Positions 43,442-52,604 of a stretch of 64,000 nt of DNA are shown in pieces. How positions within the stretch are numbered: the first letter of the stretch is position 1; each line of letters begins with the position of its first letter. The position numbers were made by a program, and so were the translations under genes. This DNA is from Saprospiraceae bacterium (GTDB taxonomy: Bacteria > Bacteroidota > Bacteroidia > Chitinophagales > Saprospiraceae): positions 248,001-312,000 of the forward strand of contig JABAQQ010000011.1 in NCBI GenBank assembly GCA_019187225.1. Reading direction: 5' to 3'. The notes under the pieces were generated by a model. That model was not told the origin of the DNA, made no database searches, and saw nothing but the letters and a program-made list of their open reading frames with translations.

Positions 43442-45484
43442 ATGCGGCTCTCTGTCGTCATCGTCAATTACAACGTACGCCACTTCCTCGAACAGGCGCT
43501 TTTATCCGTGCGGCGCGCGCTGCGCGGCATCGAGGGCGAGGTGTGGGTAGTGGACAACAACTCGGTGGACGATTCGGTGCGCATGGTACAGGAAAAATTC
43601 CCCGAAGTACGGCTCATTGCCAACAAGGACAACCCGGGATTTGCAGTAGCCAACAACCAGGCCATCCGACAATGCGCGGGCGAATACGTGTTGCTGCTCA
43701 ACCCCGATACATTGGTGGAAGAAGATACTTTCCTCAAGTGCCTCGTTTTCATGGATACACACCCCGACGCGGGAGCCTTGGGGGTGAAATTGATTGACGG
43801 CAGCGGCAAATTTCTTCCGGAGAGCAAGCGCGGTTTCCCATCTCCGTGGGTGGCATTCAGCAAGACCTTCGGCTTATCGGCTTTATTTCCGAAGAGCCGC
43901 TTTTTCAACCGCTATTACCTCGGACACCTGAAAGAGAACGAAACCCATGAAGTGGACGTGCTGGCAGGTGCGTTCATGTTCATGCGCCGGGCAGCCCTCG
44001 ACAAAGCCGGCCTGCTCGACGAAGCTTTTTTTATGTATGGAGAAGACATAGACTTGTCCTACCGGATCATTCAGGCGGGATATAAAAACTATTATTTTCC
44101 TGAAACAAAAATCATCCATTACAAAGGCGAAAGCACCAAAAAAGGGAGCCTCAACTACGTCCGTACGTTCTATCAGGCCATGATCATTTTTACCCGGAAA
44201 CATTTTACCGGGCGGCGGGCGGGACTGTTCATACTGATGTTGCAGGCGGCGATCTGGTTGCGCGCAGGCATCACCCTGATCAAAAATCTTTGGGACAAGC
44301 TCCGGCTACCTTTGCTGGATGCGTTGCTGATCTACGGCGGCTTGGTATTCCTGAAAAATTTCTGGGCCAATTACTATTACAAGGATCCAGAGTGGTTTAA
44401 AACCAATGTTTTATGGTTTAATTTCCCACTTTATATCTTTATCTGGCTCGGCTCGGTGTGGCTCAACGGCGGTTACGACTGGCGTTACGACTTGAGGCGC
44501 CTGGTGCGTGGGCTTGGCATTGGAACCCTCATCCTGGCAGCCGTATACGGTTTTCTCGATCTCGATTACCGGCCTTCCCGTGCCCTGGTGCTCATGGGCG
44601 CAGTATGGGCTGTATTGGCAACGGTGGGGCTGAGGACATTGCTGCATTTTCTTGAATTTCACAATTTCAGCATTGGCCGTGATCGTGTAAAGAACCTCAT
44701 CATTATTGGTTCGGCAGAAGAGAGCGCACGGGTGGCGGGCTTGCTGAACCAGGCGGGCGTGGTTAAAAATTTTATCGGGCGTGTTCACCCTGCCTTCTAC
44801 ACCAATAGGAAGGAGGATGCTCCACTCCCGGTTTCCAATAAAACAACAGGCTGCCCGGTCAACAACATGGAACATTATGCGGCTTCCTTCCCAATAGGAG
44901 CCGGAGCGGAGCTGGGGTTGCTCGGAGAGGAAAGTCAACTCGATGAAATCGTGCGTATCTACCGCGTGGATGAAGTGATCTTTTGTTCGAAAGACATGCT
45001 ATCACAGAACATTATGTCGTGGATGACCCGTTTGGGGCCGGCGATATCGTACAAAATAGTGCCTGAAGAAAGCATGAGCATCATCGGCAGCAGCAGCAAA
45101 AACGAACCGGGGGAACTCTACACCATTGAGATCCGGTACAACATTGCCCAACCGGGACAGCGGCGCAACAAACGGGTTTTTGATCTTTTGTTCTGTTTGA
45201 TCTTGCTGGTAACACTTCCCCTGTGGCTGCTTTTTTCGGGAAAAAGAAATATATTTTTGAAAAACTGGATGTCTGTTATTTCCGGCAGAAAAACCTGGGC
45301 AGGATACGCACCGCATCCTCAGAACAACGCCTTACCCAAGCTCAAACCAGGTGTTTTTTCGTCTTTGGATGAATTGAAAGGACTGAAGATCAATGACCAC
45401 GCTGTTGCGCGCCTGAATTTCCTGTTTGCCAAAGACTGGAATGTGTGGAGAGATTTGGACATAATTTTACATACCTTCAAATAA
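43442..45484 (+). CDS. GT2 glycosyltransferase fused to membrane helices and a nucleotide-binding domain
   Basis: A 680-residue protein. Residues 1-235 are a GT-A domain of the rhamnosyltransferase type (VVIVNYNVRHFLEQAL, VVDNNSVDDS, LLLNPDTLV; DIDLSYR near 213). Membrane helices follow (about 255-300, 340-410). Residues about 425-545 look like the Rossmann CoA/NAD-binding half (KNLIIIGSAEESARVAGLL, RVDEVIFCSKDM) found at the N-terminus of polyprenyl-phosphate sugar transferases, but the catalytic bacterial-transferase domain is absent; the end is another helix and a short tail. A role in cell-surface glycan synthesis is likely. A low-similarity stretch (TGCPVNNMEHYA) interrupts the Rossmann part. 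Confidence 0.82.
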   Translation: MRLSVVIVNYNVRHFLEQALLSVRRALRGIEGEVWVVDNNSVDDSVRMVQEKFPEVRLIANKDNPGFAVANNQAIRQCAGEYVLLLNPDTLVEEDTFLKCLVFMDTHPDAGALGVKLIDGSGKFLPESKRGFPSPWVAFSKTFGLSALFPKSRFFNRYYLGHLKENETHEVDVLAGAFMFMRRAALDKAGLLDEAFFMYGEDIDLSYRIIQAGYKNYYFPETKIIHYKGESTKKGSLNYVRTFYQAMIIFTRKHFTGRRAGLFILMLQAAIWLRAGITLIKNLWDKLRLPLLDALLIYGGLVFLKNFWANYYYKDPEWFKTNVLWFNFPLYIFIWLGSVWLNGGYDWRYDLRRLVRGLGIGTLILAAVYGFLDLDYRPSRALVLMGAVWAVLATVGLRTLLHFLEFHNFSIGRDRVKNLIIIGSAEESARVAGLLNQAGVVKNFIGRVHPAFYTNRKEDAPLPVSNKTTGCPVNNMEHYAASFPIGAGAELGLLGEESQLDEIVRIYRVDEVIFCSKDMLSQNIMSWMTRLGPAISYKIVPEESMSIIGSSSKNEPGELYTIEIRYNIAQPGQRRNKRVFDLLFCLILLVTLPLWLLFSGKRNIFLKNWMSVISGRKTWAGYAPHPQNNALPKLKPGVFSSLDELKGLKINDHAVARLNFLFAKDWNVWRDLDIILHTFK

Positions 45485-45491
45485 CCAATTC

Positions 45492-45636
45492 CCTGCCACT
45501 GCCTACTGCCACCGCCCACTGCCACTGCCCACTGCCACTGCCCACTGCCACTGCCCACTGCCACTGCCCACTGCCACTGCCCACTGCCACTGCCCACTGC
45601 CACTGCCCACTGCCACTGCCCACTGCCACTGCCCAC
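45492..45636. repeat. Array of CCACTGCCCACTG words
   Basis: About ten copies of the 13-bp word CCACTGCCCACTG, up to the base before the lptG stop codon. It separates two convergent genes. Same word family as 54095-54396. Unlike other modules only one orientation is present. Confidence 0.95.
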
Positions 45637-46740
45637 TTACTTCTGCGCCTTCCCTGCCAGCCAAATGGCCACGAATAAAAAAACGATATTCGGTATCCAC
45701 ATACCCAACAGTACCGGCACCGATCCGCTGGTGGCAAACGATACAGCGAATTTCGACAATAAAATGAAACCCGCCCCGATGCCTATGCCGACCGCCAGGT
45801 GCAATCCCATTCCGCCCCGCACTTTGCGACCCGCCACTGCCAACCCGATCACCGTCAGAATGACGATGGTAAAGGCGTCGGCGGTGCGCCGGTAAATTTC
45901 TACAGCGTATCGCTTGCTGTAGGAAAGCCCACGGCTGTGGTCGCGGGCCATGGCTTCGCGAAGTTCCGCAGTGGTCATCTCTTCGTTTTGGTTGTTGTAC
46001 CACACAAAATCCTGCGGCGACAGATTGATGGCGGTATCGAGTGGAGCGGAGTATTTGACGTAGCGTTCGCGCAGGCCATCAAAAGTTCGGATGCTGTAAT
46101 TATTGATCTGCCAGCGATTGGGTTCGGCTTTCCAGGCGGCATTGTCGGCTTCGAGGATACTGATGATGCGGCTGCCTTCGAATTTTTCCAGCCGCAGTCC
46201 GCTGGCCGTTTTGCTGTTCTTGTTGTAGCCCCGGATGAATACCTTCGTATCGGGCGATACCAGAAAGTGAACATTGGAGGTTTTTCCCTTATCCTGTCCG
46301 GTCGTCCAGACGTAGGTGCGTTCAAATTTAAGGCGTGATTTGTTGACCTGAGGGATGATAAAATGGTTGAGTGTCAAATGCAGGAGCGCAATGGCACTTC
46401 CAACGATGAGGTAAGGCTTCAACAAGCGTTTGAAACTCACACCCGCATTCAGAATAGACAAAATTTCGGAGTTGAAAGCCAGCCGTGATGTAAAAAACAC
46501 GACTGCGATCAGGGTATACAGCGGCAGGAGGAGCCCTGCCATATGCAGGATGAAACCGATGTAATAATCGAATACGATCTCTTTGGCCGTACAGGGCTTC
46601 TCGATGAAACTTTTCACTTTGTCGCTGAAGTCGATCGCTACCGAGATGAGCGTACAGATCAGCAGGGAAAAGAAAAACGTCGAGAAATATTTCCTCATCA
46701 GGTAGGCGTCCAGCACTTTGATCTTCAAGTCAATCTTCAT
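45637..46740 (-). CDS. lptG: LptF/LptG family lipopolysaccharide export permease
   Basis: A 367-residue permease with six predicted helices (1-4 at about 15-110, 5-6 at about 290-365) around a periplasmic beta-jellyroll (about 130-275: FLVSPDTKVFIRGYNKNSKTASGLRLEKFEG). LptF and LptG with the LptB ATPase lift lipopolysaccharide from the inner membrane. Bacteroidota often have one gene of each type; which of the two this is, is uncertain, so the symbol is tentative. It ends the acpP-fabF-rnc-mutY-ssb-gldE-lptG run. Confidence 0.88.
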   Translation of the reverse strand: MKIDLKIKVLDAYLMRKYFSTFFFSLLICTLISVAIDFSDKVKSFIEKPCTAKEIVFDYYIGFILHMAGLLLPLYTLIAVVFFTSRLAFNSEILSILNAGVSFKRLLKPYLIVGSAIALLHLTLNHFIIPQVNKSRLKFERTYVWTTGQDKGKTSNVHFLVSPDTKVFIRGYNKNSKTASGLRLEKFEGSRIISILEADNAAWKAEPNRWQINNYSIRTFDGLRERYVKYSAPLDTAINLSPQDFVWYNNQNEEMTTAELREAMARDHSRGLSYSKRYAVEIYRRTADAFTIVILTVIGLAVAGRKVRGGMGLHLAVGIGIGAGFILLSKFAVSFATSGSVPVLLGMWIPNIVFLFVAIWLAGKAQK

Positions 46741-46767
46741 ATACGCATATCAACTTTAACGCCCGTC

Positions 46768-48030
46768 TTAACGCGGCAAGGTGAGTTTCAGCTGCCCGAT
46801 GCGCCGGTTATCGGCAGCAATGACAGTGAGCAGATAACCATTCCAGGCAATTTCCGCACCGGTTTTGGGTATATCGCCTTTGATCTCGAGCGCGAGGCCT
46901 GCGAGCGTGTCGGCCGTTCCCCGCACCGGATCAAAGGTGTTGGCATCCAGGCTGGTAATGCGGCACACATCGTTGAGGAGTGTTTGACCCTCAAACAGGT
47001 AATTGTGGTCGTCCAGTTTGCGGTACCGTACTTCACTTTCCTCGTCGAACTCGTCGCGGATGTCGCCCGTTACCTCTTCCAGGATGTCTTCCAGCGTAAC
47101 GATCCCGGACGATCCGCCGTATTCGTCCACTACGACTGCCATATGGATTTTTTGTTGTTTGAATTCCCGCAGCAATTCGGCGCCGCGTTTGCTCTCGGGC
47201 GCGAGCAGAAGGTTGGTGCGGATGAGGGATTGCCATTCGAAGTTGTCGGGTTTGTCCAAATGAGGTACAAGGTCTTTTACGTACAGAATGCCCGTAATGT
47301 TGTCCAGATCCTCGTCGTAAACCGGAAACCGGGAGAATTCGGCTTCGTGGACGATGGCTAAAAGTTCGTGGAAACCCGTGCGAAAGTCTACCCCCACCAC
47401 TTTTGAGCGTGGCTGCATGACTTGTTTGACTGTTACATCGCCAAACTTCACGATGCTTTTCAACAATTCCAGTTCCCGTTTTTCACTGGTAGCACTTGCG
47501 GCGTTTGCTGTTGCCATATCGGTTGGCGAAGGCGATTCTTCTCCTTCAACGACCGGCTTTTCCTTTTTGATAATGAGTGAAAATAGTTTTTTCCAGAACA
47601 GCACAAACGGACCGAGCCCCTGGAGCAGGAATGCCGGTTGTTTTTGAAAAAATGGCAGATCGTCCATTTTTTTTAACGCCCAAAGCAATGTGGCGAATGC
47701 GACGGCGTAACACAGTGCCGCCATGAACCATACGGTTTCCTGTGGCATACCAAGCCGCTGTGAAAGTTCGTACAACGACTCGCGAACTCCCGGCGCTTGC
47801 AGCAGCCATGACGCAGTGAAAACAACCAGGAACAGTTTCAACAACAGACGGGCCAACAGCAAGGCAGCCATGACCGGGCGGATATCGCGGACAAGCGCGT
47901 AGGCTCTTTGAGCCGACTTCGACTCGCTCGTGCGAAGTTGTTCACTCTCTTGCGGAGAGAGCGCCACCAGCGCGCTTTCGGCAAGCAGGATCAAAAAATA
48001 GAGCGTAAGACCGAGGAAAAACAGGCCCAT
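46768..48030 (-). CDS. gldE: Gliding motility-associated GldE (CNNM/CorC-type protein)
   Basis: A 420-residue protein. Membrane helices (1-100), a short linker (about 150-185) rich in Ser/Ala/Pro, two CBS domains (about 200-325; [51 protein letters not shown]) and a C-terminal CorC/HlyC domain (about 340-420). The mutY-ssb-gldE order is typical of gliding Bacteroidota; gldD, which often follows, is not seen here (lptG takes its place). GldE is associated with gliding in Flavobacterium. Confidence 0.9.
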   Translation of the reverse strand: MGLFFLGLTLYFLILLAESALVALSPQESEQLRTSESKSAQRAYALVRDIRPVMAALLLARLLLKLFLVVFTASWLLQAPGVRESLYELSQRLGMPQETVWFMAALCYAVAFATLLWALKKMDDLPFFQKQPAFLLQGLGPFVLFWKKLFSLIIKKEKPVVEGEESPSPTDMATANAASATSEKRELELLKSIVKFGDVTVKQVMQPRSKVVGVDFRTGFHELLAIVHEAEFSRFPVYDEDLDNITGILYVKDLVPHLDKPDNFEWQSLIRTNLLLAPESKRGAELLREFKQQKIHMAVVVDEYGGSSGIVTLEDILEEVTGDIRDEFDEESEVRYRKLDDHNYLFEGQTLLNDVCRITSLDANTFDPVRGTADTLAGLALEIKGDIPKTGAEIAWNGYLLTVIAADNRRIGQLKLTLPR

Positions 48031-48140
48031 ATAATATCAAAAAGGCAAAAAGCAAAAGCAAAGGGCAATCAGCGGTCGCCACATAGGATTATTCCGATTG
48101 GCAGGCCTCCTTTTGCCCTTTGTAAATTACTCTGTATCAA

Positions 48141-48596
48141 TCAGAACGGCAGATCGTCTCCTTCGGCGGGTGTCGCTACTTCGACGTTTGGCGTGGAGGG
48201 CACCCCAGCGACCCGTGCCGTCGGTTCGGAAGTCGGGAAGCGCATGTCGCTGCCCATGCCCGAACCTCCTTCCCGTTTCTCAAGAAGGCGGAACTGGTTG
48301 GCCACGATATCGGTCACATAACGCTCCTGACCGTCCTGGCCGGCGAATTTGCGATAGGATATCTTTCCGTCCACGTAGACCTGCATCCCTTTTTTGAGTT
48401 GTTTTTCGGCGCGTTCAGCGAGTTCGCGCCACACCACAATGTTGTGCCATTCAGTCTGTGTCTGCCAGTTGCCTTCTTTGTCTTTGTAGTTTTCATTGGT
48501 GGCGAGCGAAAAGCGGCCAACGGCTGTTCCGTTCTCCAGGTGGCGGATTTCAGGGTCTCCGCCGAGATGACCGATTAAGGTGACTTTGTTAATCAT
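48141..48596 (-). CDS. ssb: Single-stranded DNA-binding protein
   Basis: A 151-residue SSB. The OB-fold (1-110) has MINKVTLIGHLGGDPEIRHLENGTAVGRFSLATNENYKD and WHNIVVWRELAERAEKQLKKGMQVYVDGK. The tail is flexible and ends in the acidic GDDLPF, which recruits repair and replication partners. It lies 35 bp after mutY and before gldE. Confidence 0.95.
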   Translation of the reverse strand: MINKVTLIGHLGGDPEIRHLENGTAVGRFSLATNENYKDKEGNWQTQTEWHNIVVWRELAERAEKQLKKGMQVYVDGKISYRKFAGQDGQERYVTDIVANQFRLLEKREGGSGMGSDMRFPTSEPTARVAGVPSTPNVEVATPAEGDDLPF

Positions 48597-48630
48597 GGTT
48601 ACAAATGATTTAAGGTTAAAAAAAGCGGTT

Positions 48631-49731
48631 TCAAATCAACGTTAAAGTTAAAGCTCTTTCCTGCAAAAACCTATCAATTATTCGTGGAACAGCGATATTT
48701 TTTTTCAATTCCGCCCGCGTCACCCGCTGGCAGCCGGCAAACGGTTGTCTTTCAAAAACTTCTGCCGGGGTATCGTCAGGGAAAAATATTTCGCAAAAAA
48801 CTGCCGTGACAAGGCGGTGGGTCAGGGTTTGACGATATGGCTTGGAATATCGGATTTCCGATACTGCCTGCGACGGGTGAAATTCTTTCCGCATCAACAA
48901 CTCCAGGTCCCTGTTATCTGCCGGAAATTCAGGCAATTCCAGCAGGGGAAACTCCCACAGGTTTTGCCAAATGTCTTTGCCCGTGCGTTTGCGCACAAAT
49001 GTGCTGCCCTGGAAATAAGCGACCAGGTAGACGAAGTACCTGTCCTTTTTTTTCAACGTCTTTGATTTTACTGGCAGCAGGGCCACTTTTTTTTGCCGGA
49101 ATGCGACGCAATGGGGTTGCATGGGGCAAGCCGGGCATTTGGGTTGTGAGGGAGTGCAATGGGTGGCGCCGAAATCCATGAGTGCCTGGTTGAACTCTCC
49201 AGGCCGGGCTGGGTCGAGCAGTTCCTGAGCCAACGAAGCGAATTCTTTCTTAGCGGCAGGTGTATCGGTGGGCGTTTCGATGCCGAAGTAGCGGGCCAAT
49301 ACGCGGAACACATTGCCGTCGAGCACTGCATGGGGCAGATTGAAGGCGAAGGAGGCAATGGCAGCTGCGGTGTAGTCGCCCACGCCTTTCAGTGCGCGGA
49401 TGGTTTCGTAGGTATCGGGGAATTTTCCGTTTCTTTCACCGGCAATGAATTTTGCCGTCGCGCGCAGGTTGCGCGCGCGGGAGTAGTAGCCGAGTCCTTC
49501 CCAAAGTTTCAGCACCTCGTCTTCCGGGGCTGCGGCGAGGGCTTTAATATCGGGGTATTTTGCTACAAATTTTTGATAATACGGCAACCCTTGTTCCACC
49601 CGCGTCTGCTGCAAAATGATCTCGGAAAGCCAGATCTTATATGGATCATCCTCTCCTTTCCACGGCAAGGGGCGTTGGTGGCGGGCAAACCACGAGAAGA
49701 GATGTTCCTGGAAAAACTGCTTGTTGCCCAT
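48631..49731 (-). CDS. mutY: A/G-specific adenine glycosylase
   Basis: MutY removes adenine mispaired with 8-oxoguanine. The 366-residue protein has the catalytic Glu37 (LSEIILQQT) and Asp138 (VLDGN), the same numbers as in E. coli, the helix-hairpin-helix LKGVGDYTAAAI (114-125) and the [4Fe-4S] motif CTPSQPKCPACPMQPHC (Cys192, 199, 202, 208). The C-terminal MutT-like domain (about 230-360) reads 8-oxoG. It continues the operon after rnc (72 bp gap). Confidence 0.95.
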   Translation of the reverse strand: MGNKQFFQEHLFSWFARHQRPLPWKGEDDPYKIWLSEIILQQTRVEQGLPYYQKFVAKYPDIKALAAAPEDEVLKLWEGLGYYSRARNLRATAKFIAGERNGKFPDTYETIRALKGVGDYTAAAIASFAFNLPHAVLDGNVFRVLARYFGIETPTDTPAAKKEFASLAQELLDPARPGEFNQALMDFGATHCTPSQPKCPACPMQPHCVAFRQKKVALLPVKSKTLKKKDRYFVYLVAYFQGSTFVRKRTGKDIWQNLWEFPLLELPEFPADNRDLELLMRKEFHPSQAVSEIRYSKPYRQTLTHRLVTAVFCEIFFPDDTPAEVFERQPFAGCQRVTRAELKKNIAVPRIIDRFLQERALTLTLI

Positions 49732-49803
49732 GGAAGGTGCTCTGCCGGTAAACAGTTGGGCAATAGGGCGAATCCATTTCCCAACATGTTGATACAGAAT
49801 AGT

Positions 49804-50592
49804 TTATTCAGTCGTTTCCTCTTCAGGTTCTTCGTCGTGGGCCTGTGCCGTTGTACCGGACGAAGCTTGGCCATTTAATATGCCCATGGACGTCATGGCC
49901 CTTTCGCTCGCGAGTTGTTCGGCGCTTTTTTTGTTAAAATCGTCGGCAGTACCCAGTTTTTTACCGTCTACAAACACGGCAACTTTGAATTTGTCGCGTT
50001 TTTCGCTTTTGTATTTGGCCACAACTTTGTACTCGATGTTGCGTCCGTTTTTCTGGCACCATTCGAGCAGTTGGCTTTTATAGTTGTCGTCGAAGCTCTC
50101 CAGTTCATGGATATCCAGGTAGCGCCGGAGGATACGCCGTATGACGTATTGTTTGGTTTTTTCATAACCGACTTCGATGTATACCGCGCCAACGAGGGCT
50201 TCCAGGGCATTTCCAAGCATGGATTTGGAAAGGCGCGTCTGGTTGTAATTGGCCAGGAACAGGTCGAGTCCCATTTTATCGGCAATTTCGTCGAGCGAAT
50301 TGCGCTTTACGATCTTGGAGCGCATTTTCGTCAGGAATCCTTCATCAGAATTCGGGTATTTTTTGAACAAATACTCACCGACGATGGTACTCAACACGGC
50401 GTCTCCAAGGAATTCGAGCCGCTCGTTGTTGGCAATGGCATAGTCCCGCGTATTGAAGGTGCTTTTATGGAAAAATGCCAGCTTGAATAAGGACAAATGG
50501 ATCGGCGTGAAACCAACCAGCGTCTTCAGACGGCGGGCAAGTTCTTTGTCAGGGTGCAGATAATAATTGTAAAAGCGTCGAATAAATCGCAC
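49804..50592 (-). CDS. rnc: Ribonuclease III
   Basis: Double-strand-specific RNase for rRNA and mRNA processing. The RNase III signature NERLEFLGDAVL and the KMRSKIVKRNSL and ALEALVGAVYIEVGYEK segments are intact; the dsRNA-binding domain (about 165-235) ends in EQLASERAMTSMG, followed by an acidic, disordered tail (AQAHDEEPEEETTE). I prefer GTG 50592 (RFIRRFYNYYLHPDKEL), which matches relatives and avoids a 47-bp overlap with fabF; ATG 50646 or 50664 are alternatives. Conserved acpP-fabF-rnc order. Confidence 0.9.
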   Translation of the reverse strand: MRFIRRFYNYYLHPDKELARRLKTLVGFTPIHLSLFKLAFFHKSTFNTRDYAIANNERLEFLGDAVLSTIVGEYLFKKYPNSDEGFLTKMRSKIVKRNSLDEIADKMGLDLFLANYNQTRLSKSMLGNALEALVGAVYIEVGYEKTKQYVIRRILRRYLDIHELESFDDNYKSQLLEWCQKNGRNIEYKVVAKYKSEKRDKFKVAVFVDGKKLGTADDFNKKSAEQLASERAMTSMGILNGQASSGTTAQAHDEEPEEETTE

Positions 50593-50617
50593 AGAATCAG
50601 TGTTTTTTGGCCAAGCG

Positions 50618-51859
50618 TTACGCCTGCCGGAAGATGATGGAGGCATTATGCCCTCCGAATCCAAACGTATTGCTCAGTGCCGCTCTCACTTTGCGTTGTT
50701 GGGCTTCGTTGAATGTCAGATTAAGTTTCGGGTCAATTTCAGGGTCAACGGTAAAGTGATTAATGGTGGGCGGCACGAAGTTGTGCTGCATTGCGAGAAC
50801 GCATGCAATGGCCTCGATAGCGCCCGCCGCACCCAACAGGTGACCGGTCATACTTTTGGTAGACGAGATATTCAGTCCTGTTGCGGAGGGACCAAATACT
50901 TTTTCAATCGCTTTCAACTCCGCCACATCGCCCAAGGGGGTAGACGTGCCGTGCGTGTTGATGTAATCAATATCTTCGGGTTTCATGCCCGCGTCTTCAA
51001 GGGCAAAATTCATAACATTGATCACACCCAATCCTTCGGGGTGCGGCGCCGTGATGTGGTAAGCATCGGCGGTAGCGGCGGCGCCGGCGACTTCACAATA
51101 GATCCTTGCGCCGCGTTTTTTCGCGTGTTCGTATTCTTCCAGAATGAGCGCCCCTGCGCCTTCTCCCAACACGAAGCCGTCGCGATCCTTATCGTAAGGG
51201 CGGGAGGCGGTTTGATAATCGTCGTTGCGTTCACTGAGGGCTTTCATCGAATTGAATCCGCCGACTCCCGTTTTGGTAATGGCGGCTTCGGAGCCGCCGG
51301 CGACAATGATATTCGCTTTGCCGAGACGGATATAATCGAAAGCGTTCATCAAAGAATGCGAGGAGGACGCACAAGCCGACACGGTGGCATAGTTGATCCC
51401 CCGGAATCCATATTGAATGGAAATCTGGCCGGCTACGATGTCCACGATCATTTTAGGGATCAGGAAAGGATTGTGTTTGGGTATGCCATTGCCGAGAATG
51501 TGGTCTTCGATTTCCTTCTCCAGCGTTGTCATGCCGCCGACCCCCGCCGCCCAAATGACGCCGACGCGGTCTTTGTCCACCGAATCGAGGTCGAGGCCGG
51601 AATCCTGAAGCGCCTCCGTAGCTGCTACCATGCCGAATTGAGTAAATCGGTCAATCCGGCGTGCTTCGCGGCGATCGAAGTGTTCTTCCGGATTGAAATT
51701 TTTGACTTCGCAGGCAAACTGGGTTTTGAACAGGGATGCGTCGAAAAGGGTAATCAGGTTGGCGCCGCTCACGCCTTTTTGCAAACCTTCGAGGAAGGCA
51801 GGGATGTTGTTGCCAAGAGGAGTGATAGCGCCAATGCCGGTTACGACGACTCGTTTCAT
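50618..51859 (-). CDS. fabF: 3-oxoacyl-[acyl-carrier-protein] synthase II
   Basis: Condensing enzyme of fatty acid elongation. The 413-residue protein has the catalytic triad: Cys163 (SACASSSHS), His in NTHGTSTPLGD (about 304) and His in KSMTGHLLGAAGA (about 341), with the GFGGHNASI C-terminus. ATG 51859 gives the canonical MKRVVVTGIGA start. A -7 element TACCTTTG (minus strand, 51921-51928) lies 62 bp upstream, so fabF onward can be transcribed separately from acpP. Confidence 0.96.
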   Translation of the reverse strand: MKRVVVTGIGAITPLGNNIPAFLEGLQKGVSGANLITLFDASLFKTQFACEVKNFNPEEHFDRREARRIDRFTQFGMVAATEALQDSGLDLDSVDKDRVGVIWAAGVGGMTTLEKEIEDHILGNGIPKHNPFLIPKMIVDIVAGQISIQYGFRGINYATVSACASSSHSLMNAFDYIRLGKANIIVAGGSEAAITKTGVGGFNSMKALSERNDDYQTASRPYDKDRDGFVLGEGAGALILEEYEHAKKRGARIYCEVAGAAATADAYHITAPHPEGLGVINVMNFALEDAGMKPEDIDYINTHGTSTPLGDVAELKAIEKVFGPSATGLNISSTKSMTGHLLGAAGAIEAIACVLAMQHNFVPPTINHFTVDPEIDPKLNLTFNEAQQRKVRAALSNTFGFGGHNASIIFRQA

Positions 51860-51920
51860 AAATTGTCTGACTTTGATGGCTTTTTGCCTTATGCAAATTG
51901 TTTTTTTGAAAACAGGCACG

Positions 51921-51928
51921 CAAAGGTA
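51921..51928 (-). promoter_or_regulatory. -7 element upstream of fabF
   Basis: TACCTTTG on the minus strand, after the hairpin that ends acpP transcription. A -33 TTG is not clear. Confidence 0.5.
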
Positions 51929-51966
51929 AGACTTCGGCTTCAATCCCCGTTAGCCTTGCCGATGGA

Positions 51967-52006
51967 AAAAGCAAAAGGTTCAAAGCGTGTTTGCTTTGAA
52001 CCTTTT
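51967..52006 (-). terminator. Intrinsic terminator between acpP and fabF
   Basis: AAAAGGTTCAAAGC (52006-51993 on the minus strand) and GCTTTGAACCTTTT (51986-51973) form a perfect 14-bp stem with a 6-base loop, followed by T-rich GCTTTTTCC. It may give acpP a higher transcript level than fabF. Confidence 0.85.
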
Positions 52007-52051
52007 TGTCCTCAAAATCCGGGTTTAGGCGCCTCGGAGGATGTATTGAGT

Positions 52052-52288
52052 TTAGCTGGTGTGCGCTTCGAGATATTCGATGGCCTGACCAACTGTCTGG
52101 ATTTTCTCAGCCTGCTCGTCGGGAATAGACACGTCGAACTCTTTTTCAAATTCCATGATGAGCTCCACTGTGTCGAGCGAATCGGCGCCGAGGTCCTGGA
52201 TGAAGTTGGCCTCGTTGGTCACTTCATTTTCATCCACGCCCAGTTTGTCAACGATAATTTTCTTTACGCGTTCGGCTACGGTTGCCAT
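52052..52288 (-). CDS. acpP: Acyl carrier protein
   Basis: A 78-residue acidic four-helix carrier. The phosphopantetheine site is Ser37 in the [15 protein letters not shown] motif. Head of the acpP-fabF-rnc run; the hairpin at 51967-52006 follows its stop codon by about 45 bp. It provides the acyl thioester carrier for fatty acid synthesis. Confidence 0.97.
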   Translation of the reverse strand: MATVAERVKKIIVDKLGVDENEVTNEANFIQDLGADSLDTVELIMEFEKEFDVSIPDEQAEKIQTVGQAIEYLEAHTS

Positions 52289-52604
52289 GTTTTTTTAAAT
52301 CTTTAGTGAAAAAAAGTCAATTTTTCGAGGGGCAAAGAAACGGCTATCCACGAGTTTAAAAAAATTTTTGCCCTTGAAATTTTCCTACCCTCCATTACGG
52401 CATTAATCTGTGATTTTGTAAAAATAACACTTAGTTAAAAAAAATCATAAGCGAAAATATACTTCGGAATCGTCGTCCCTGCGCATCAATTTGGCTTTTG
52501 ATTTGCAATTTCTTTCATTTTTCAATTGGCGCATTCAAAACAAGTATCCTACTTTTGTTGCGCCCTCTTATTGTAAGTTTTACACTTAAAGTAAAAAAGG
52601 CACA
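52289..52604. other. 316-bp divergent promoter region acpP/pyk
   Basis: AT-rich gap (long A and T runs at 52361 and 52437) between divergent genes. The pyk promoter at its right end is clear. For acpP no full consensus promoter was found on the minus strand; TTTCTTTG (about 52333-52340) is a near match. Confidence 0.6.
52526..52557 (+). promoter_or_regulatory. Promoter of pyk
   Basis: TTG (52526-52528), 21-bp spacer, TACTTTTG (52550-52557). The ATG lies 47 bp past the -7 element. Confidence 0.8.

Noticed and set aside
45445-45678. Short frames in the CCACTG array encoding Thr/Ala/His/Cys-Pro repeats
   Set aside because: Any frame stays open in such a repeat; no start signal or conserved part.
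50600-52306. 568-codon plus-strand frame opposite fabF and acpP
   Set aside because: It is antisense to two certain housekeeping genes; the length is due to codon bias of the real strand.
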